In this document: in pieces, positions 43,911 through 53,259 of the stretch
Layout: each line of letters opens with the position of its first letter
How positions within the stretch are numbered: position 1 is the first letter of the stretch
Assembly: GCA_900548975.1 (NCBI GenBank)
Contig: URMS01000008.1
Location: 55,623-119,622 of the forward strand
DNA length: 64,000 bases
Origin: an uncultured Porphyromonadaceae bacterium
GTDB taxonomy: Bacteria; Bacteroidota; Bacteroidia; Bacteroidales; Muribaculaceae
Direction of reading: 5' to 3'
Program-made: the position numbers and the translations under genes
Notes under the pieces: model-generated
What the model was told of the DNA's origin: nothing
The model's database searches: none
The model's input: only the letters and a program-made list of their open reading frames with translations

Positions 43911-45923
43911 TTATCGGAGGCCGTTGTAGTCGCGACTATAGCGGAGCATCTGGTCAGCGTAGCCTTCGGTGTAGTCTACGGTCACGTCGGTGATGTTGCC
44001 GTTTTCATCGCGCACGGCTGTATAGACGGGATTGACAAAGCCCTTGTAGGGAGCGATGTTGAGGGTGGCGTAGCGGTCGAGAACCTCGCGGTGCAGCACG
44101 GGATCGATCTTCACGGCGTAGGTGTTGATGAGCTCGTTGGCGGCGGCGTAGTCGCCGGTAGAGCGCACGCGCTGTATTTCGGCGAGCAGCTGTCCGAAGA
44201 GACCGCGAAGTGCTTCGTAGTCGTTGATCTGGATGTAGGTCTTGCCGTCGCGTTTCACAAGCTCGATTACGCCGGCGTCTTTGCCGTGTTCATAGGCCCA
44301 CTCGGCAATGAGTTTGCGGTTGCGCATGTGGGCTTCCTCGACGTCTTTGCCGGGCTCGATGCGCTGGAGCTGAGTCATCATGCCGTTGAGGATGTATTTG
44401 TAGTATTCGGCCTTGTATGCATCGGGGTTGTCGAGCAGACCCATTTCGATAAGTTTGGGGTCGGCGAGATAGTAGAGTGCGAAAAGGTCGGCGCGGGCTT
44501 CCTCGATGGCCGAGCCGTGTTCCTTGAGGGCGTCTTCCTTGCCGGGCATCACTTTGCCGGAGCCGTGGCCGAGGCATTCGTGGAGGTCGGTATGGAGATT
44601 GTCGGTGATGAAGAGATAGTCGTCGAGCAGCTTCATTGTGGGCTGGTCGATAACGAATTCCTCATTGAAACCGTTGCCGTGGCTTGCTTCGTCGTAGGCC
44701 TGTGTAATGTTTTCGATAGTCACCGATTTGGAGCCGTGAGCGGCGCGGATCCAGTTGGCATTGGGCAGGTTGATGCCGATGGGGGTGGCGGGATAGGAAT
44801 CGCCTGCGAGTATGGCTGCTGTTATTACCTTTGCGGACACGCCTTTCACTTTCTCTTTCTTGAACACGGAGTCGACCGGCGAGTTGTCTTCGAACCACTG
44901 GGCTTCGGCGCTGAGAGTTTCGGTGCGTGCGCTTGCCGGAATGTTCTTGAAATTGACGATAGATTCCCATGAGCCAGTCATGCCGAGGGGATCGCCGTAG
45001 GTTTCGATGAAGCCGTTGATGAAGTCGACCTGCGATATGGTGTCCTCGGCCCATTCGATGGAGTATTTGTCGAAGGTGGCAAGGTCGCCGGTGCGGTAGA
45101 AATCGATGAGCGATCCGATGATCTGACGTTGGGCGTCGTTCTCGGCATACTGCGAGGCGCTGTCGAGGTTTTCGACGATTTTCTCGATGGCCGAGGAGTA
45201 GAGACCGCCTACTTTATAGGGATTTTCTACAATCTTACCGTCGGCACCGCGCTCCACGCGGGTGTTGAGACCGTAGGATATGGGAGTGAGATCGTCGGGT
45301 TTGCGGATAGAGTTGTAGTAGGCTTCGACCTCGGCCTGGGTTACGCCGGGAGCGTACATGTTGTTGGCCGACGAGGTGATGAGGTCGACGCTGGCATCCT
45401 GATTGACGCGCTTGGCATCGAGAGCGGGATTGAAAATTACCTCGACGAGTTCAGCGGTATTTTCCGGGGCAGCGCCTTCGGGCAGCGCCTCGATCTGCGA
45501 TGCGAGGAATTCGCGGCTGAATGCGGGTGTGAATTTGTCGGTGGAGTAGTGGTGGTGTATGCCGTTGCCGAACCATACCTGTTTGATGTATGTTTCGAAT
45601 GCCTTGAATTCAGGGGTGTTGCGGTCGCCCTGATAGTTGGTGTAGATGGCTTCGAGGAGCTGTCGTATGGCAAGATTGTTGCTGTTGTTCTGATCCCAGA
45701 GGATATCACGGCCCCAGAGAGCGGCTTCGGTGAGGAAGTATACGAGCTTTTTCTGCTGTAGAGTCAGATTTTCGAAATCGGGTACTTTGTAACGGAGCAC
45801 TTCGATGTCGGCGAAGTGGTCGACTACGTAGTCGAAGTCCTGCTGTTGCGGCGCTTCGGCCTTTTTGCAGGAAGGAGCGGCGAGCATAGATGCCATTGCA
45901 GCTGCGATTAGTATTTTTTTCAT
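43911..45923 (-). CDS. Dipeptidyl peptidase III (peptidase family M49), lipoprotein
   Basis: 670 residues from the ATG at 45923, chosen because it gives a lipoprotein signal (ASMLAAPSCKKAE); a frame-extending ATG at 45965 lies in a hairpin. The zinc site is the M49 motif HECLGHGSGK, with the second motif EEARADLFALYYL (usually EECRAD). Length and the sequence ADIEVLRYKVPDFENLTLQQ agree with the characterised Bacteroides thetaiotaomicron enzyme, which also has HECLGH. It removes dipeptides from the N-terminus of oligopeptides. It is transcribed alone between two hairpins. Confidence 0.93.
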   Translation of the reverse strand: MKKILIAAAMASMLAAPSCKKAEAPQQQDFDYVVDHFADIEVLRYKVPDFENLTLQQKKLVYFLTEAALWGRDILWDQNNSNNLAIRQLLEAIYTNYQGDRNTPEFKAFETYIKQVWFGNGIHHHYSTDKFTPAFSREFLASQIEALPEGAAPENTAELVEVIFNPALDAKRVNQDASVDLITSSANNMYAPGVTQAEVEAYYNSIRKPDDLTPISYGLNTRVERGADGKIVENPYKVGGLYSSAIEKIVENLDSASQYAENDAQRQIIGSLIDFYRTGDLATFDKYSIEWAEDTISQVDFINGFIETYGDPLGMTGSWESIVNFKNIPASARTETLSAEAQWFEDNSPVDSVFKKEKVKGVSAKVITAAILAGDSYPATPIGINLPNANWIRAAHGSKSVTIENITQAYDEASHGNGFNEEFVIDQPTMKLLDDYLFITDNLHTDLHECLGHGSGKVMPGKEDALKEHGSAIEEARADLFALYYLADPKLIEMGLLDNPDAYKAEYYKYILNGMMTQLQRIEPGKDVEEAHMRNRKLIAEWAYEHGKDAGVIELVKRDGKTYIQINDYEALRGLFGQLLAEIQRVRSTGDYAAANELINTYAVKIDPVLHREVLDRYATLNIAPYKGFVNPVYTAVRDENGNITDVTVDYTEGYADQMLRYSRDYNGLR

Positions 45924-45955
45924 ATTGATGATTGGTTTGTTTTTCTTGTGGAACA

Positions 45956-45991
45956 GAACCGCCACACAGCGCAGAGGCTGTGTAACGGTTC
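45956..45991 (-). terminator. Hairpin between ftsH and the DPP III gene
   Basis: GAACCG (45956-45961) and ACACAGC (45964-45970) pair with GCTGTGT (45977-45983) and CGGTTC (45986-45991), with a 2x2 mismatch between the two helices. It sits 24 bases after the ftsH stop. The T-run is weak on the minus strand. Confidence 0.55.
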
Positions 45992-46014
45992 TTTATTTTG
46001 GGGTTGTCGACGGA

Positions 46015-48081
46015 CTATTTATCGTCGCCGTCGGGCGCTTTATCGTCTTTTTTATTGTCGTCTTTGTCCACTTCGGTTGCGTCGACATCGTCGATGGGCG
46101 GCGGAAGCGGGCCGGTATAGGGCTTGTCGGGGTTGAGGTCCTTGTGACCGAAAAGCTCGTCGGTACGCGAGGTCCACTGCCGCGGCCCGAAAATACGCTC
46201 GACGTCTTCGGTGAATATGACTTCGCGCGATATGAGAGTCTGTGCGAGCTCATGGTGCCCGTCGGAGTGTTCGCGCAGAATCGACTTGGCGCGCTCGTAC
46301 TGCTCGGCGATGATACGGCTCACTTCCTCGTCGATGATGCGGGCACGCTCGTCGCTGTAGGGGTTGGTGAACATGCTGTTCTGACCGGTGGAGTCGTAGT
46401 AGCTGAGGTTGGGCAGTTTGTCGCTCATGCCGTAGTATACTATCATGGCATATGCCTGTTTGGTGACACGCTCGAGGTCGTTTGCGGCGCCGGTGGATAT
46501 GTGGCCGAGGAAAACTTCTTCGGCGGCGCGGCCGCCCAGCAGCGAGCAGATGTCGTCGAGGATTACCTGCGATGGAACTATCTGACGCGCTTCGGGCAGA
46601 TACCATGCTGCACCGAGCGCCTTGCCGCGGGGCACGATGGTGACTTTGACCAGCGGGTTGCCATAGCGGAGATGCCACGACACTGTGGCATGGCCGGCTT
46701 CGTGAACGGCGATAGAGCGTTTTTCGTCGTCGGTGAGAATCTTGTTTCGCTTCTCCAGACCGCCGATAATGCGGTCGACGGCAGCGTTGAAGTCTTCTTT
46801 GGTCACCGATTCCTTGTTGTTTCGGGCGGCGATGAGGGCTGCCTCGTTGCATACGTTGGCTATGTCGGCGCCCGAGAATCCCGGGGTCTGGCGGGCCAGA
46901 AGCTCAATGTCGAGGCCGGGAGCGGTCTTCACCTTGCGCAGATGCACCTTGAAAATCTCGACACGGTCGGGCAGATCGGGCAGATCGACATATATTTGGC
47001 GGTCGAAACGGCCGGCACGCATCAGGGCCTTGTCGAGAATGTCGGCGCGGTTGGTGGCGGCGAGGATAATGACGCCGCTGTTGCTGCCGAAACCGTCCAT
47101 CTCGGTCAGAAGCTGATTGAGGGTGTTCTCGCGTTCGTCGTTGCCGCCCATGCTGGCGTTTTTACCGCGGGCACGGCCCACGGCGTCGATTTCGTCGATA
47201 AATACAATGCAGGGAGCTTTTTCCTTGGCCTGGCGGAAGAGGTCGCGCACTCGCGATGCGCCTACACCGACAAACATCTCGACGAAGTCGGAACCCGACA
47301 TGGAGAAGAAAGGCACGTCGGCTTCGCCTGCCACAGCTTTGGCAAGCAGCGTCTTGCCGGTACCGGGAGGGCCTACGAGAAGAGCTCCCTTGGGTATTTT
47401 GCCGCCGAGGTTGGTGTAGCGTTTGGGGTTTTTGAGGAATTCTACTATTTCCTCTATCTCGGTTTTGGCCTCGGAGAGACCGGCGACATCCTTGAAGGTC
47501 ACTTTCTGGGAATTGTTCTTGTCGAACAGCATGGCCTTGGATTTGCCTACGCTGAAGATGCCGCCCGCACCGCCTGCACCGCCGCCACCGGCACCCGACA
47601 TGCGGCGCATGAGGAATATCCATACGGCGATGAGGAGTATGAAGGGGAGGAAAGACCACAGGTAGTTGCCGAAAGGACTGGCCTGTTCGAACTCGACATC
47701 GCCCTTAAAGGCACCGGAGCTACGCCACTGGTCGATTTTATCGGAGAATTTGTCGGCAGACTGTATGTTGGTTTCGATCTTGGCAACGACACCCTGGCTT
47801 GGAGAGAAGTCATGGCCTTTGAAAATCTCGCGTGCGAGGGAGTCGGAAAGCAGACCCTCGGCCTGATTCTTATCGGAGAATATTATAATTTTGGTGATGC
47901 CGTGATCGCGTTCCACATACTGTGTGAAATCGCTGTAGGACACCTTTTTAGTTACCTCGTTGGTATCGAGGTAGAATATGCCGGCCAGGAAGAGAAAAAC
48001 AATGCCGTACATCCACCACAAGCTGAACTTGAATGGACCGTTTTTCTTTCCGTCGGGTTTGTTGTCGGGGGTAAAAGGCAT
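46015..48081 (-). CDS. ftsH: ATP-dependent zinc metalloprotease FtsH
   Basis: 688 residues. N-terminal membrane helix (LWWMYGIVFLFLAGIFYLD), periplasmic domain, second helix (FGNYLWSFLPFILLIAVWIF), a Gly-rich linker, then the AAA module: Walker A GPPGTGKTLLAKAVAGEA, Walker B CIVFIDEIDAVGRARG, second region of homology TNRADILDKALMRAGRFDRQ, and the zinc site AVHEAGHATVSW. The C-terminal tail is long and acidic with many Asp and Lys residues. It degrades misassembled membrane proteins and some regulators. It follows rsfS by 24 bases, an arrangement seen in other Bacteroidetes. Confidence 0.98.
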   Translation of the reverse strand: MPFTPDNKPDGKKNGPFKFSLWWMYGIVFLFLAGIFYLDTNEVTKKVSYSDFTQYVERDHGITKIIIFSDKNQAEGLLSDSLAREIFKGHDFSPSQGVVAKIETNIQSADKFSDKIDQWRSSGAFKGDVEFEQASPFGNYLWSFLPFILLIAVWIFLMRRMSGAGGGGAGGAGGIFSVGKSKAMLFDKNNSQKVTFKDVAGLSEAKTEIEEIVEFLKNPKRYTNLGGKIPKGALLVGPPGTGKTLLAKAVAGEADVPFFSMSGSDFVEMFVGVGASRVRDLFRQAKEKAPCIVFIDEIDAVGRARGKNASMGGNDERENTLNQLLTEMDGFGSNSGVIILAATNRADILDKALMRAGRFDRQIYVDLPDLPDRVEIFKVHLRKVKTAPGLDIELLARQTPGFSGADIANVCNEAALIAARNNKESVTKEDFNAAVDRIIGGLEKRNKILTDDEKRSIAVHEAGHATVSWHLRYGNPLVKVTIVPRGKALGAAWYLPEARQIVPSQVILDDICSLLGGRAAEEVFLGHISTGAANDLERVTKQAYAMIVYYGMSDKLPNLSYYDSTGQNSMFTNPYSDERARIIDEEVSRIIAEQYERAKSILREHSDGHHELAQTLISREVIFTEDVERIFGPRQWTSRTDELFGHKDLNPDKPYTGPLPPPIDDVDATEVDKDDNKKDDKAPDGDDK

Positions 48082-48105
48082 GAGTTATATCGTAGGATAT
48101 CGTAG

Positions 48106-48465
48106 TTAGTCTAAATCGGGGATATCGGTAATTCTGGCGTCGCTCCACAGTTCCTCGAGTGCATAGCGCAGGCGTGTTTCGGGAGTGAAAATGTGCACCC
48201 ATGTGTCGCCGTAGTCTATCACTACCCATTCGGCATTTGCCACGCCGTCGGCGTTATAGGGCTTTGCATTGCCGTTTTTGCGTACGTATTCGATTACGCT
48301 GTCGGCTATTGCGGCTACCTGCGTGGTTGAGTTGCCCTGTGCGATGATGAATTTATGGGCGGCGGCCGATTCGATGTGGCTGAGGTCTACTACGGTGATG
48401 GAGCGGCCCTTGCGCTCCTGGATACCTTCTATGATGAGTTGCTGGAGGTCTTGGTTTGAAGACAT
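48106..48465 (-). CDS. rsfS: Ribosomal silencing factor RsfS
   Basis: 119 residues with the RsfS/YbeB (DUF143) fold: LIIEGIQERKGRSITVVDLS, AAHKFIIAQGNSTTQVAAIA, and the C-terminal AEWVVIDYGDTWVHIFTPET followed by LRYALEELWSDA. It binds ribosomal protein uL14 and prevents subunit joining under low nutrients. Full length for the family. It is co-transcribed with ftsH. A TATATTTG box on the minus strand (48499-48492) 27 bases upstream is a likely -7 element. Confidence 0.96.
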   Translation of the reverse strand: MSSNQDLQQLIIEGIQERKGRSITVVDLSHIESAAAHKFIIAQGNSTTQVAAIADSVIEYVRKNGNAKPYNADGVANAEWVVIDYGDTWVHIFTPETRLRYALEELWSDARITDIPDLD

Positions 48466-48556
48466 TCGTTAATTTAACTTTAAATTTCAGGCAAATATAA
48501 TGAATTTTCGGTACGCGCCGCCGTGGGTCGGCAGCAAATGTACACTACTTTAACAA

Positions 48557-49801
48557 TTATTCGAAGTTTATGGTTTTCGCCGGGTCGACCGAAGATGCTG
48601 TTCTGGCCGGAAGCCACAGCACGAGCCACGCGACAACAGCCACTCCTATATTGAGCGCCACAAAGGCCCATGGGCGGATATCGACTGGCACGCTGTTGAG
48701 GTAATAGGCCTCGGGGTCGAGGGGTATGGCGCGGGTATATTTCTGCAGCAGCAACAGGCCTATGCCGAGGACGTTGCCTATGATCATGCCGCGAAGCACT
48801 ATTCTCATGCCCAGGTCGACGAATATAGAGCGGATGAGGCTGCCGGAAGCTCCGATGGCACGAAGGATGCCTATGGCGGGGACATTGTCGAGCACCAGTA
48901 TGAACAGGCTTGAGACCAGCGTGAAAGCCGCCACGCAAAGCATGAGGCTGAATATCACTGCCACGTTAGTGTCGAGGAGCGCGAGCCAGTTGAAATAGAG
49001 AGCGCCCGACTTTTCGATAGTCTGCACAGGATAGTACTCGTCGATAGTGCGTGCTGTGAGCGCTGCCATGAGTGCTGCCTCTATGCGGGCTGCAACCGGC
49101 GCTATGTTTTCCTCGGGAAGTCCGCGGATATCGAGGCGGTTGCCTTCGTCGGGACCGAGATTGGCAATGCTCTGCAGAGCTGCAAGCGAGGCATAGGCCA
49201 TGGTGCGGTCGTATTCGCCGAAATCTGCTTCGTAGATGCCGGCTACTGTGTTGCGGCGCATTTTCACGGCCTCGTCGATGATGTAGGTGGAGTATACCTT
49301 GTCGCCTACGGCAAGGCCGAGAGCATCGGCGGTGGCGCGTGATATTACAATGTCGTTGCGTGTGCTGTCGGCACTGAAGTCGGGCCACTCTCCGGCTACG
49401 ATGTTGCCTTTTTCGAAGGCGAAACCGGCATCGGGCGACTGGCCAATGAAAACGATTCCCTCGAAATCGGTGTCGGTTTTGAGTATGCCGGGGAGCCTGA
49501 GGACCAGCCGGCGCTCGGTGCCGGGTGCTTCGGCGTCTATAATGTCCATAATGGCCGAGCCGGGGTTAATGGTGGCAGCCTGTTCGCGTGTATATGGGTC
49601 GAATGGCGCTTCGATGCTTATCTGGGCGTCGAACCCCATGAGTTTTCGCTTTATTTCTTCTTTGAAGCCTACCACGATGCCGAGGGTCAGCTCCATTACG
49701 GCCAGGGCAAGCGCGACACCGGCCACGGCGATGGTAGTGCCTACGGCCGTACCGTCGGCACCGAGACGCATCCGTCGCGATATCCATATATGAGTGAGCA
49801 T
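48557..49801 (-). CDS. LolC/LolE-like lipoprotein-releasing ABC permease (FtsX family)
   Basis: 414 residues. One N-terminal helix (TTIAVAGVALALAVMELTLG IVVGF region) after the amphipathic start MLTHIWISRRMR, a periplasmic domain at about 50-260 (GFDAQISIEAPFDPYTREQA, EGIVFIGQSPDAGFAFEKGN), and three C-terminal helices (VAVIFSLMLCVAAFTLVSSL, IVLRGMIIGNVLGIGLLLLQ, WAFVALNIGVAVVAWLVLWL). This is the MacB/LolCE permease topology. It likely pulls lipoproteins from the inner membrane; no LolD ATPase gene is adjacent. A consensus promoter lies at 49840-49870. Confidence 0.88.
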   Translation of the reverse strand: MLTHIWISRRMRLGADGTAVGTTIAVAGVALALAVMELTLGIVVGFKEEIKRKLMGFDAQISIEAPFDPYTREQAATINPGSAIMDIIDAEAPGTERRLVLRLPGILKTDTDFEGIVFIGQSPDAGFAFEKGNIVAGEWPDFSADSTRNDIVISRATADALGLAVGDKVYSTYIIDEAVKMRRNTVAGIYEADFGEYDRTMAYASLAALQSIANLGPDEGNRLDIRGLPEENIAPVAARIEAALMAALTARTIDEYYPVQTIEKSGALYFNWLALLDTNVAVIFSLMLCVAAFTLVSSLFILVLDNVPAIGILRAIGASGSLIRSIFVDLGMRIVLRGMIIGNVLGIGLLLLQKYTRAIPLDPEAYYLNSVPVDIRPWAFVALNIGVAVVAWLVLWLPARTASSVDPAKTINFE

Positions 49802-49839
49802 GGTCAGATGTTTTTAGCGCTGCTTTTGGCACCGTGGTG

Positions 49840-49870
49840 CAAAAGTACGTAAAAAAGCCGGCCGAGGCAA
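49840..49870 (-). promoter_or_regulatory. Promoter of the LolC/E-like gene
   Basis: On the minus strand TTG (49870-49868), 20 bases, TACTTTTG (49847-49840), 39 bases before the ATG at 49801. Confidence 0.65.
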
Positions 49871-49956
49871 GGGGTGCGGTATGCTGATAACACAGCTCTT
49901 TTATTTAACATTAGATGAAGTTTGCCCAAAGAGGTATGTTTTATAGCGAAAATTCA

Positions 49957-50052
49957 TATCTTTGCGCACAGCGGTGCCGAAGCACTGCTTTCGGTGTTTC
50001 TTTAACATATACTCTGACAATGGGATTTATCCAAACGAAGTACGCTATCTGA
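49957..50052 (+). other. Orphan promoter box with hairpin and 10-codon reading frame at the island's left edge
   Basis: TATCTTTG (49957-49964) is a good -7 box, followed by a bulged hairpin CCGAAGC-loop-GCTTTCGG near 49978-49995 and a 10-codon frame at 50020-50052. No full gene follows in frame. This may be the truncated 5-prime end of a gene interrupted where the AT-rich island begins. Apart from this, nothing was recognised in 49871-50186. Confidence 0.35.
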
Positions 50053-50186
50053 GGCTATAAAATAACAATGAGGCTGTGTCGTAATTGATTGTAAGATATT
50101 TACGTTAAGGCCAAAAACGAAATTTTTTTGAAAGTTCATGCAGTCTTTTGATGTTGAGAGCATCTATTAAGGTGGTTTTTGAATCA

Positions 50187-51728
50187 ATGGATAAAAGACA
50201 TCTTATAAAATGCTGTCACTTGGGAGATAGAGAAGCCTTCGGGATTCTTTATCAGACTTATCTTACCCCCATGTATGATATTGTGGCGTATTATGTTCAT
50301 GATCACGATGCGGTATGGGACATTCTGCATGACGGTTTCCTTATAGCTTTTGCTTCAATAGGTTCTCTGAAGAACGCTGACAAGGTTGAAGCATGGCTTA
50401 CCTCCATAATGAAAAACCTGTCGCTCCAATATCTGAAAGATGAGGCAAGTCATATTTCCGTTCCTATGTCAGATACTGCGATTGCTGATAATATCAGTGA
50501 ACCTATAGATGAAGGACAACATCTGACCTGGGAAGAACTGGATAAGATTATCGAAAAATTGCCTGAGGGCTACGGCAAAGTCTTTCGGCTTGCAGTGCTT
50601 GACGGTCTTTCGCATAAAGAAATTGCAGCTCTGCTCGGCATCGCACCTCATTCTTCATCTTCGCAGCTTACGCACGCAAAAGCAATGCTGCGACGTATGA
50701 TTACGCAATATCGTATGGAAATAGAACTTCTCTCAATTATTGGAATTATAATGCTTATCTGGCATTGGGCCATTAACCGCAGAGAAGAAACGCCCACAAC
50801 ACCGATTATAAGCAGTAACACAGATAAAGAAATACCTTTTGTCACCGACTCAATTGAGGATGCAAATTCAGCGGTTGACAGTATTATGCCAAGGTCAAAA
50901 AAGATTTACAAGTCAATACAGCATCCCGAAACGCAACAAAATATAGCAGAGATAACAATTACATCCGACAGCATACCGGCTATTAAGAATGACAGTATTG
51001 TAAACGACACCGTAAGAGTATTCAAAAACATCATTAATCGAGAAAAACTTTTTGCTCAGGAAGATTTACCAAGTACACAACATATCGAAACTCCGGATTG
51101 GTCATTGTCATTGGCATATTCCGGTACGCTTGGAGAAAATGACTTGAATCGGTATAGAATTTCCGATCCCGGTCTGCCTGATGTGGAAGGACCTACCGGA
51201 GAAATCGATGTCACGGAGAAGACACGTCATTATATGCCGTTGGTTATCGGACTGTCACTCAGCAAATCGCTTTCATCCCGTTGGTGCATAGAAACCGGCC
51301 TGCGTTACACATTCTTGCGGTCAGACTTCCTTTCGGAAAGCGAGCTGATGTACAAAGAAACAATCCAGCGCATACATTACATAGGCGTTCCGCTAAAACT
51401 CAACTATCGGATATTCACTTACAACGGGTTCTCGCTGTATGGTCAAGGTGGCGGCGCGTTGGATATTCCTGTTTATGGTACTCAATCAGTTTTGGAATAT
51501 TCTCCGAAATTAGGAACAACGAATAAGGATTTACTCCATGTTAATGCTCCCTTGCAGTGGTCGGCAGAGGGTGGACTCGGCATACAGTATCATTTCACAC
51601 CATCATTCAGCATATACGCTGAACCCTCGTTCAGATATTATTTCAACACCGGTTCTGATATTAAGACAATACGTCAGGATAAGCCGTTTGAGTTTACAAT
51701 CCCGATCGGATTGCGGATTACGTGGTGA
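50187..51728 (+). CDS. ECF-type sigma factor fused by one membrane helix and linker to an outer-membrane beta-barrel
   Basis: 513 residues in a single uninterrupted frame from the ATG at 50187. Residues 7-86 are sigma-2 (DREAFGILYQTYLTPMYDIV, VWDILHDGFLIAF, VEAWLTSIMKNLSLQYLKDE); 112-172 are sigma-4 with its helix-turn-helix (LPEGYGKVFRLAVLDGLSHK, IAPHSSSSQLTHAKAMLRRM). Immediately after, LLSIIGIIMLIWHWAI (181-196) is a membrane helix with basic residues before it, then about 100 polar, low-complexity residues, then a PorT/OmpA-like barrel (about 303-513; YMPLVIGLSLSKSLSSRWCI, YIGVPLKLNYRIF, FSIYAEPSFRYYF) ending in a terminal Trp. In Bacteroides the barrel is normally carried by a separate anti-sigma protein (Dma type). 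Here no anti-sigma domain fits between sigma-4 and the helix. The protein should span both membranes and signal from surface to promoter. Confidence 0.85.
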   Translation: MDKRHLIKCCHLGDREAFGILYQTYLTPMYDIVAYYVHDHDAVWDILHDGFLIAFASIGSLKNADKVEAWLTSIMKNLSLQYLKDEASHISVPMSDTAIADNISEPIDEGQHLTWEELDKIIEKLPEGYGKVFRLAVLDGLSHKEIAALLGIAPHSSSSQLTHAKAMLRRMITQYRMEIELLSIIGIIMLIWHWAINRREETPTTPIISSNTDKEIPFVTDSIEDANSAVDSIMPRSKKIYKSIQHPETQQNIAEITITSDSIPAIKNDSIVNDTVRVFKNIINREKLFAQEDLPSTQHIETPDWSLSLAYSGTLGENDLNRYRISDPGLPDVEGPTGEIDVTEKTRHYMPLVIGLSLSKSLSSRWCIETGLRYTFLRSDFLSESELMYKETIQRIHYIGVPLKLNYRIFTYNGFSLYGQGGGALDIPVYGTQSVLEYSPKLGTTNKDLLHVNAPLQWSAEGGLGIQYHFTPSFSIYAEPSFRYYFNTGSDIKTIRQDKPFEFTIPIGLRITW

Positions 51729-51822
51729 TTGAAATGAAAAATGATTTAGTTGGATGCAGTCTTTGGAAGACAAATTCATCTATAAGACGAATATATCAAC
51801 AAAGAAACAACAACATCCAACA

Positions 51823-53253
51823 ATGACGAATATCATCAAAACCATCGGCATGCTGTTTGTCGCACTGATGCTTATCTCATGCTCAGATGAAACAGATGCG
51901 GTAAATCCCCCTCGGACACCCGATAAAACTATTTCCGGCACCATACCGGCATTATACATCGAAACCGAGAACCACGCTCCAATAATATCAAAGACTGAAT
52001 ATCTTAATGCTACATATTGGCTCGATCCTATGGGAGCGGAAGACATTTCGGCTCTCGGTAGCAAAACCGAGCCTCTGCCGATGCAAATTCGCGGTCGCGG
52101 ACATTCTTCGTGGAAAGGAGCGAAAAAACCATATAAGATAAAACTCGATAAGAAAACAGCTTTGATGGGAATGCCCAAGAACAAGCATTGGGCACTTCTG
52201 AAGCCGACCGAAAATACAGTGGCCGGTTTACAGTTGGGTAAACTCATGAATATGGCATGGACACCGAGTTTCCGTCCCGTTGAAGTCGTTTTGAACGGAG
52301 ATTATATAGGGTTGTATTTCCTTACGGAAACTATCCGGATTGATGAAAACCGTCTAAACATATATGAGCAACAAGATCAGGAGACCAATCCGGAACTTAT
52401 AAAAGGAGGCTGGCTTGTCGAGATTGATAATTATCATGATGAAGATCAGATTACTATTCCTGAATGTGGCAAGTGGAACTTGACTCTGCGATACCACTCG
52501 CCCGAAGATTTGTCCAATGCTCAGTTGCGGTGGCTTACGGATGAGTTCAAATCCATCAATGCTACCATCTATTCAGCCGACAAGACTTCAGCCGTATGGG
52601 AAGATTACATCGATGTTGAAAGCATGGCACGGTTCTTTATATTACAGGAAGTCATGGATAACCCGGACGGATTTCACGGAAGTTTCTATCTTCACAAGGA
52701 CTTGTCAGACAATGCCAGGTGGGTAGCCGGTCCGATATGGGATTTAGTCTGCTATAACCGCGAGAAAACCGATTATACCTTCCGGATGAAAGTCCATTAC
52801 GGATTTACACCTCACTGGATAGGTGAGATTATTCAATACGACAGTTTCTGTAAAGCTGTTGAACGAGTGTGGCGTGAGGTTTATCCAACTCGATTGTCAG
52901 AAATATATAATCAAATCGACGAAATTATATTGCCGCTTGGAAGTGCATGGGCTAATGATCGTGCAAGATGGAATGAAGACGCGACCCAGACGGCTCAACT
53001 CCGCGCAGACCGTATCAAAAACGCTCTCAGACGCAACATCGAATGGTTTGACAATCATCTTCCTGCAAGCCAATATGCCTCCGTGCGAATGCCAATGGAA
53101 GACAAAACCGACATCTCTGTAACGGTCTATAACCTTCAAGGCCTCTTTATTGGAAAATTCAAGAACGAAATGGAGGCAATTTCAAATTTGAGTCAAGGAG
53201 TCTATATCATTAATCATAAAAAGGTAACCCAATTATATACAATTATAACCTAA
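51823..53253 (+). CDS. CotH-kinase-family lipoprotein with T9SS-like C-terminal tail
   Basis: 476 residues from the ATG at 51823, which gives the lipoprotein signal VALMLISCSDETD. The CotH pattern is clear: PMQIRGRGHSSWKGAKKPYK, IKLDKKTALMGMPKNKHWAL, RPVEVVLNGDYIGLYFLTET, and the catalytic-like FILQEVMDNPDGFHGSFYLH and GPIWDLVCYN. CotH proteins are atypical protein kinases in spore formers; in Bacteroidetes their targets are unknown. The end (VTVYNLQGLFIGKFKNE... GVYIINHKKVTQLYTI) resembles a type A T9SS sorting domain, which is unusual with a lipobox. It follows the sigma-barrel gene by 94 bases and may be under its control. Confidence 0.85.
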   Translation: MTNIIKTIGMLFVALMLISCSDETDAVNPPRTPDKTISGTIPALYIETENHAPIISKTEYLNATYWLDPMGAEDISALGSKTEPLPMQIRGRGHSSWKGAKKPYKIKLDKKTALMGMPKNKHWALLKPTENTVAGLQLGKLMNMAWTPSFRPVEVVLNGDYIGLYFLTETIRIDENRLNIYEQQDQETNPELIKGGWLVEIDNYHDEDQITIPECGKWNLTLRYHSPEDLSNAQLRWLTDEFKSINATIYSADKTSAVWEDYIDVESMARFFILQEVMDNPDGFHGSFYLHKDLSDNARWVAGPIWDLVCYNREKTDYTFRMKVHYGFTPHWIGEIIQYDSFCKAVERVWREVYPTRLSEIYNQIDEIILPLGSAWANDRARWNEDATQTAQLRADRIKNALRRNIEWFDNHLPASQYASVRMPMEDKTDISVTVYNLQGLFIGKFKNEMEAISNLSQGVYIINHKKVTQLYTIIT

Positions 53254-53259
53254 ACAAAT

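Noticed and set aside
45865..48105. A 746-codon plus-strand frame
   Set aside because: It is opposite ftsH and has no domain.
50020..50052. The 10-codon frame as a leader peptide for the sigma-barrel gene
   Set aside because: There is no repeat of one codon and no attenuator structure between it and the gene; a severed gene start is as likely.
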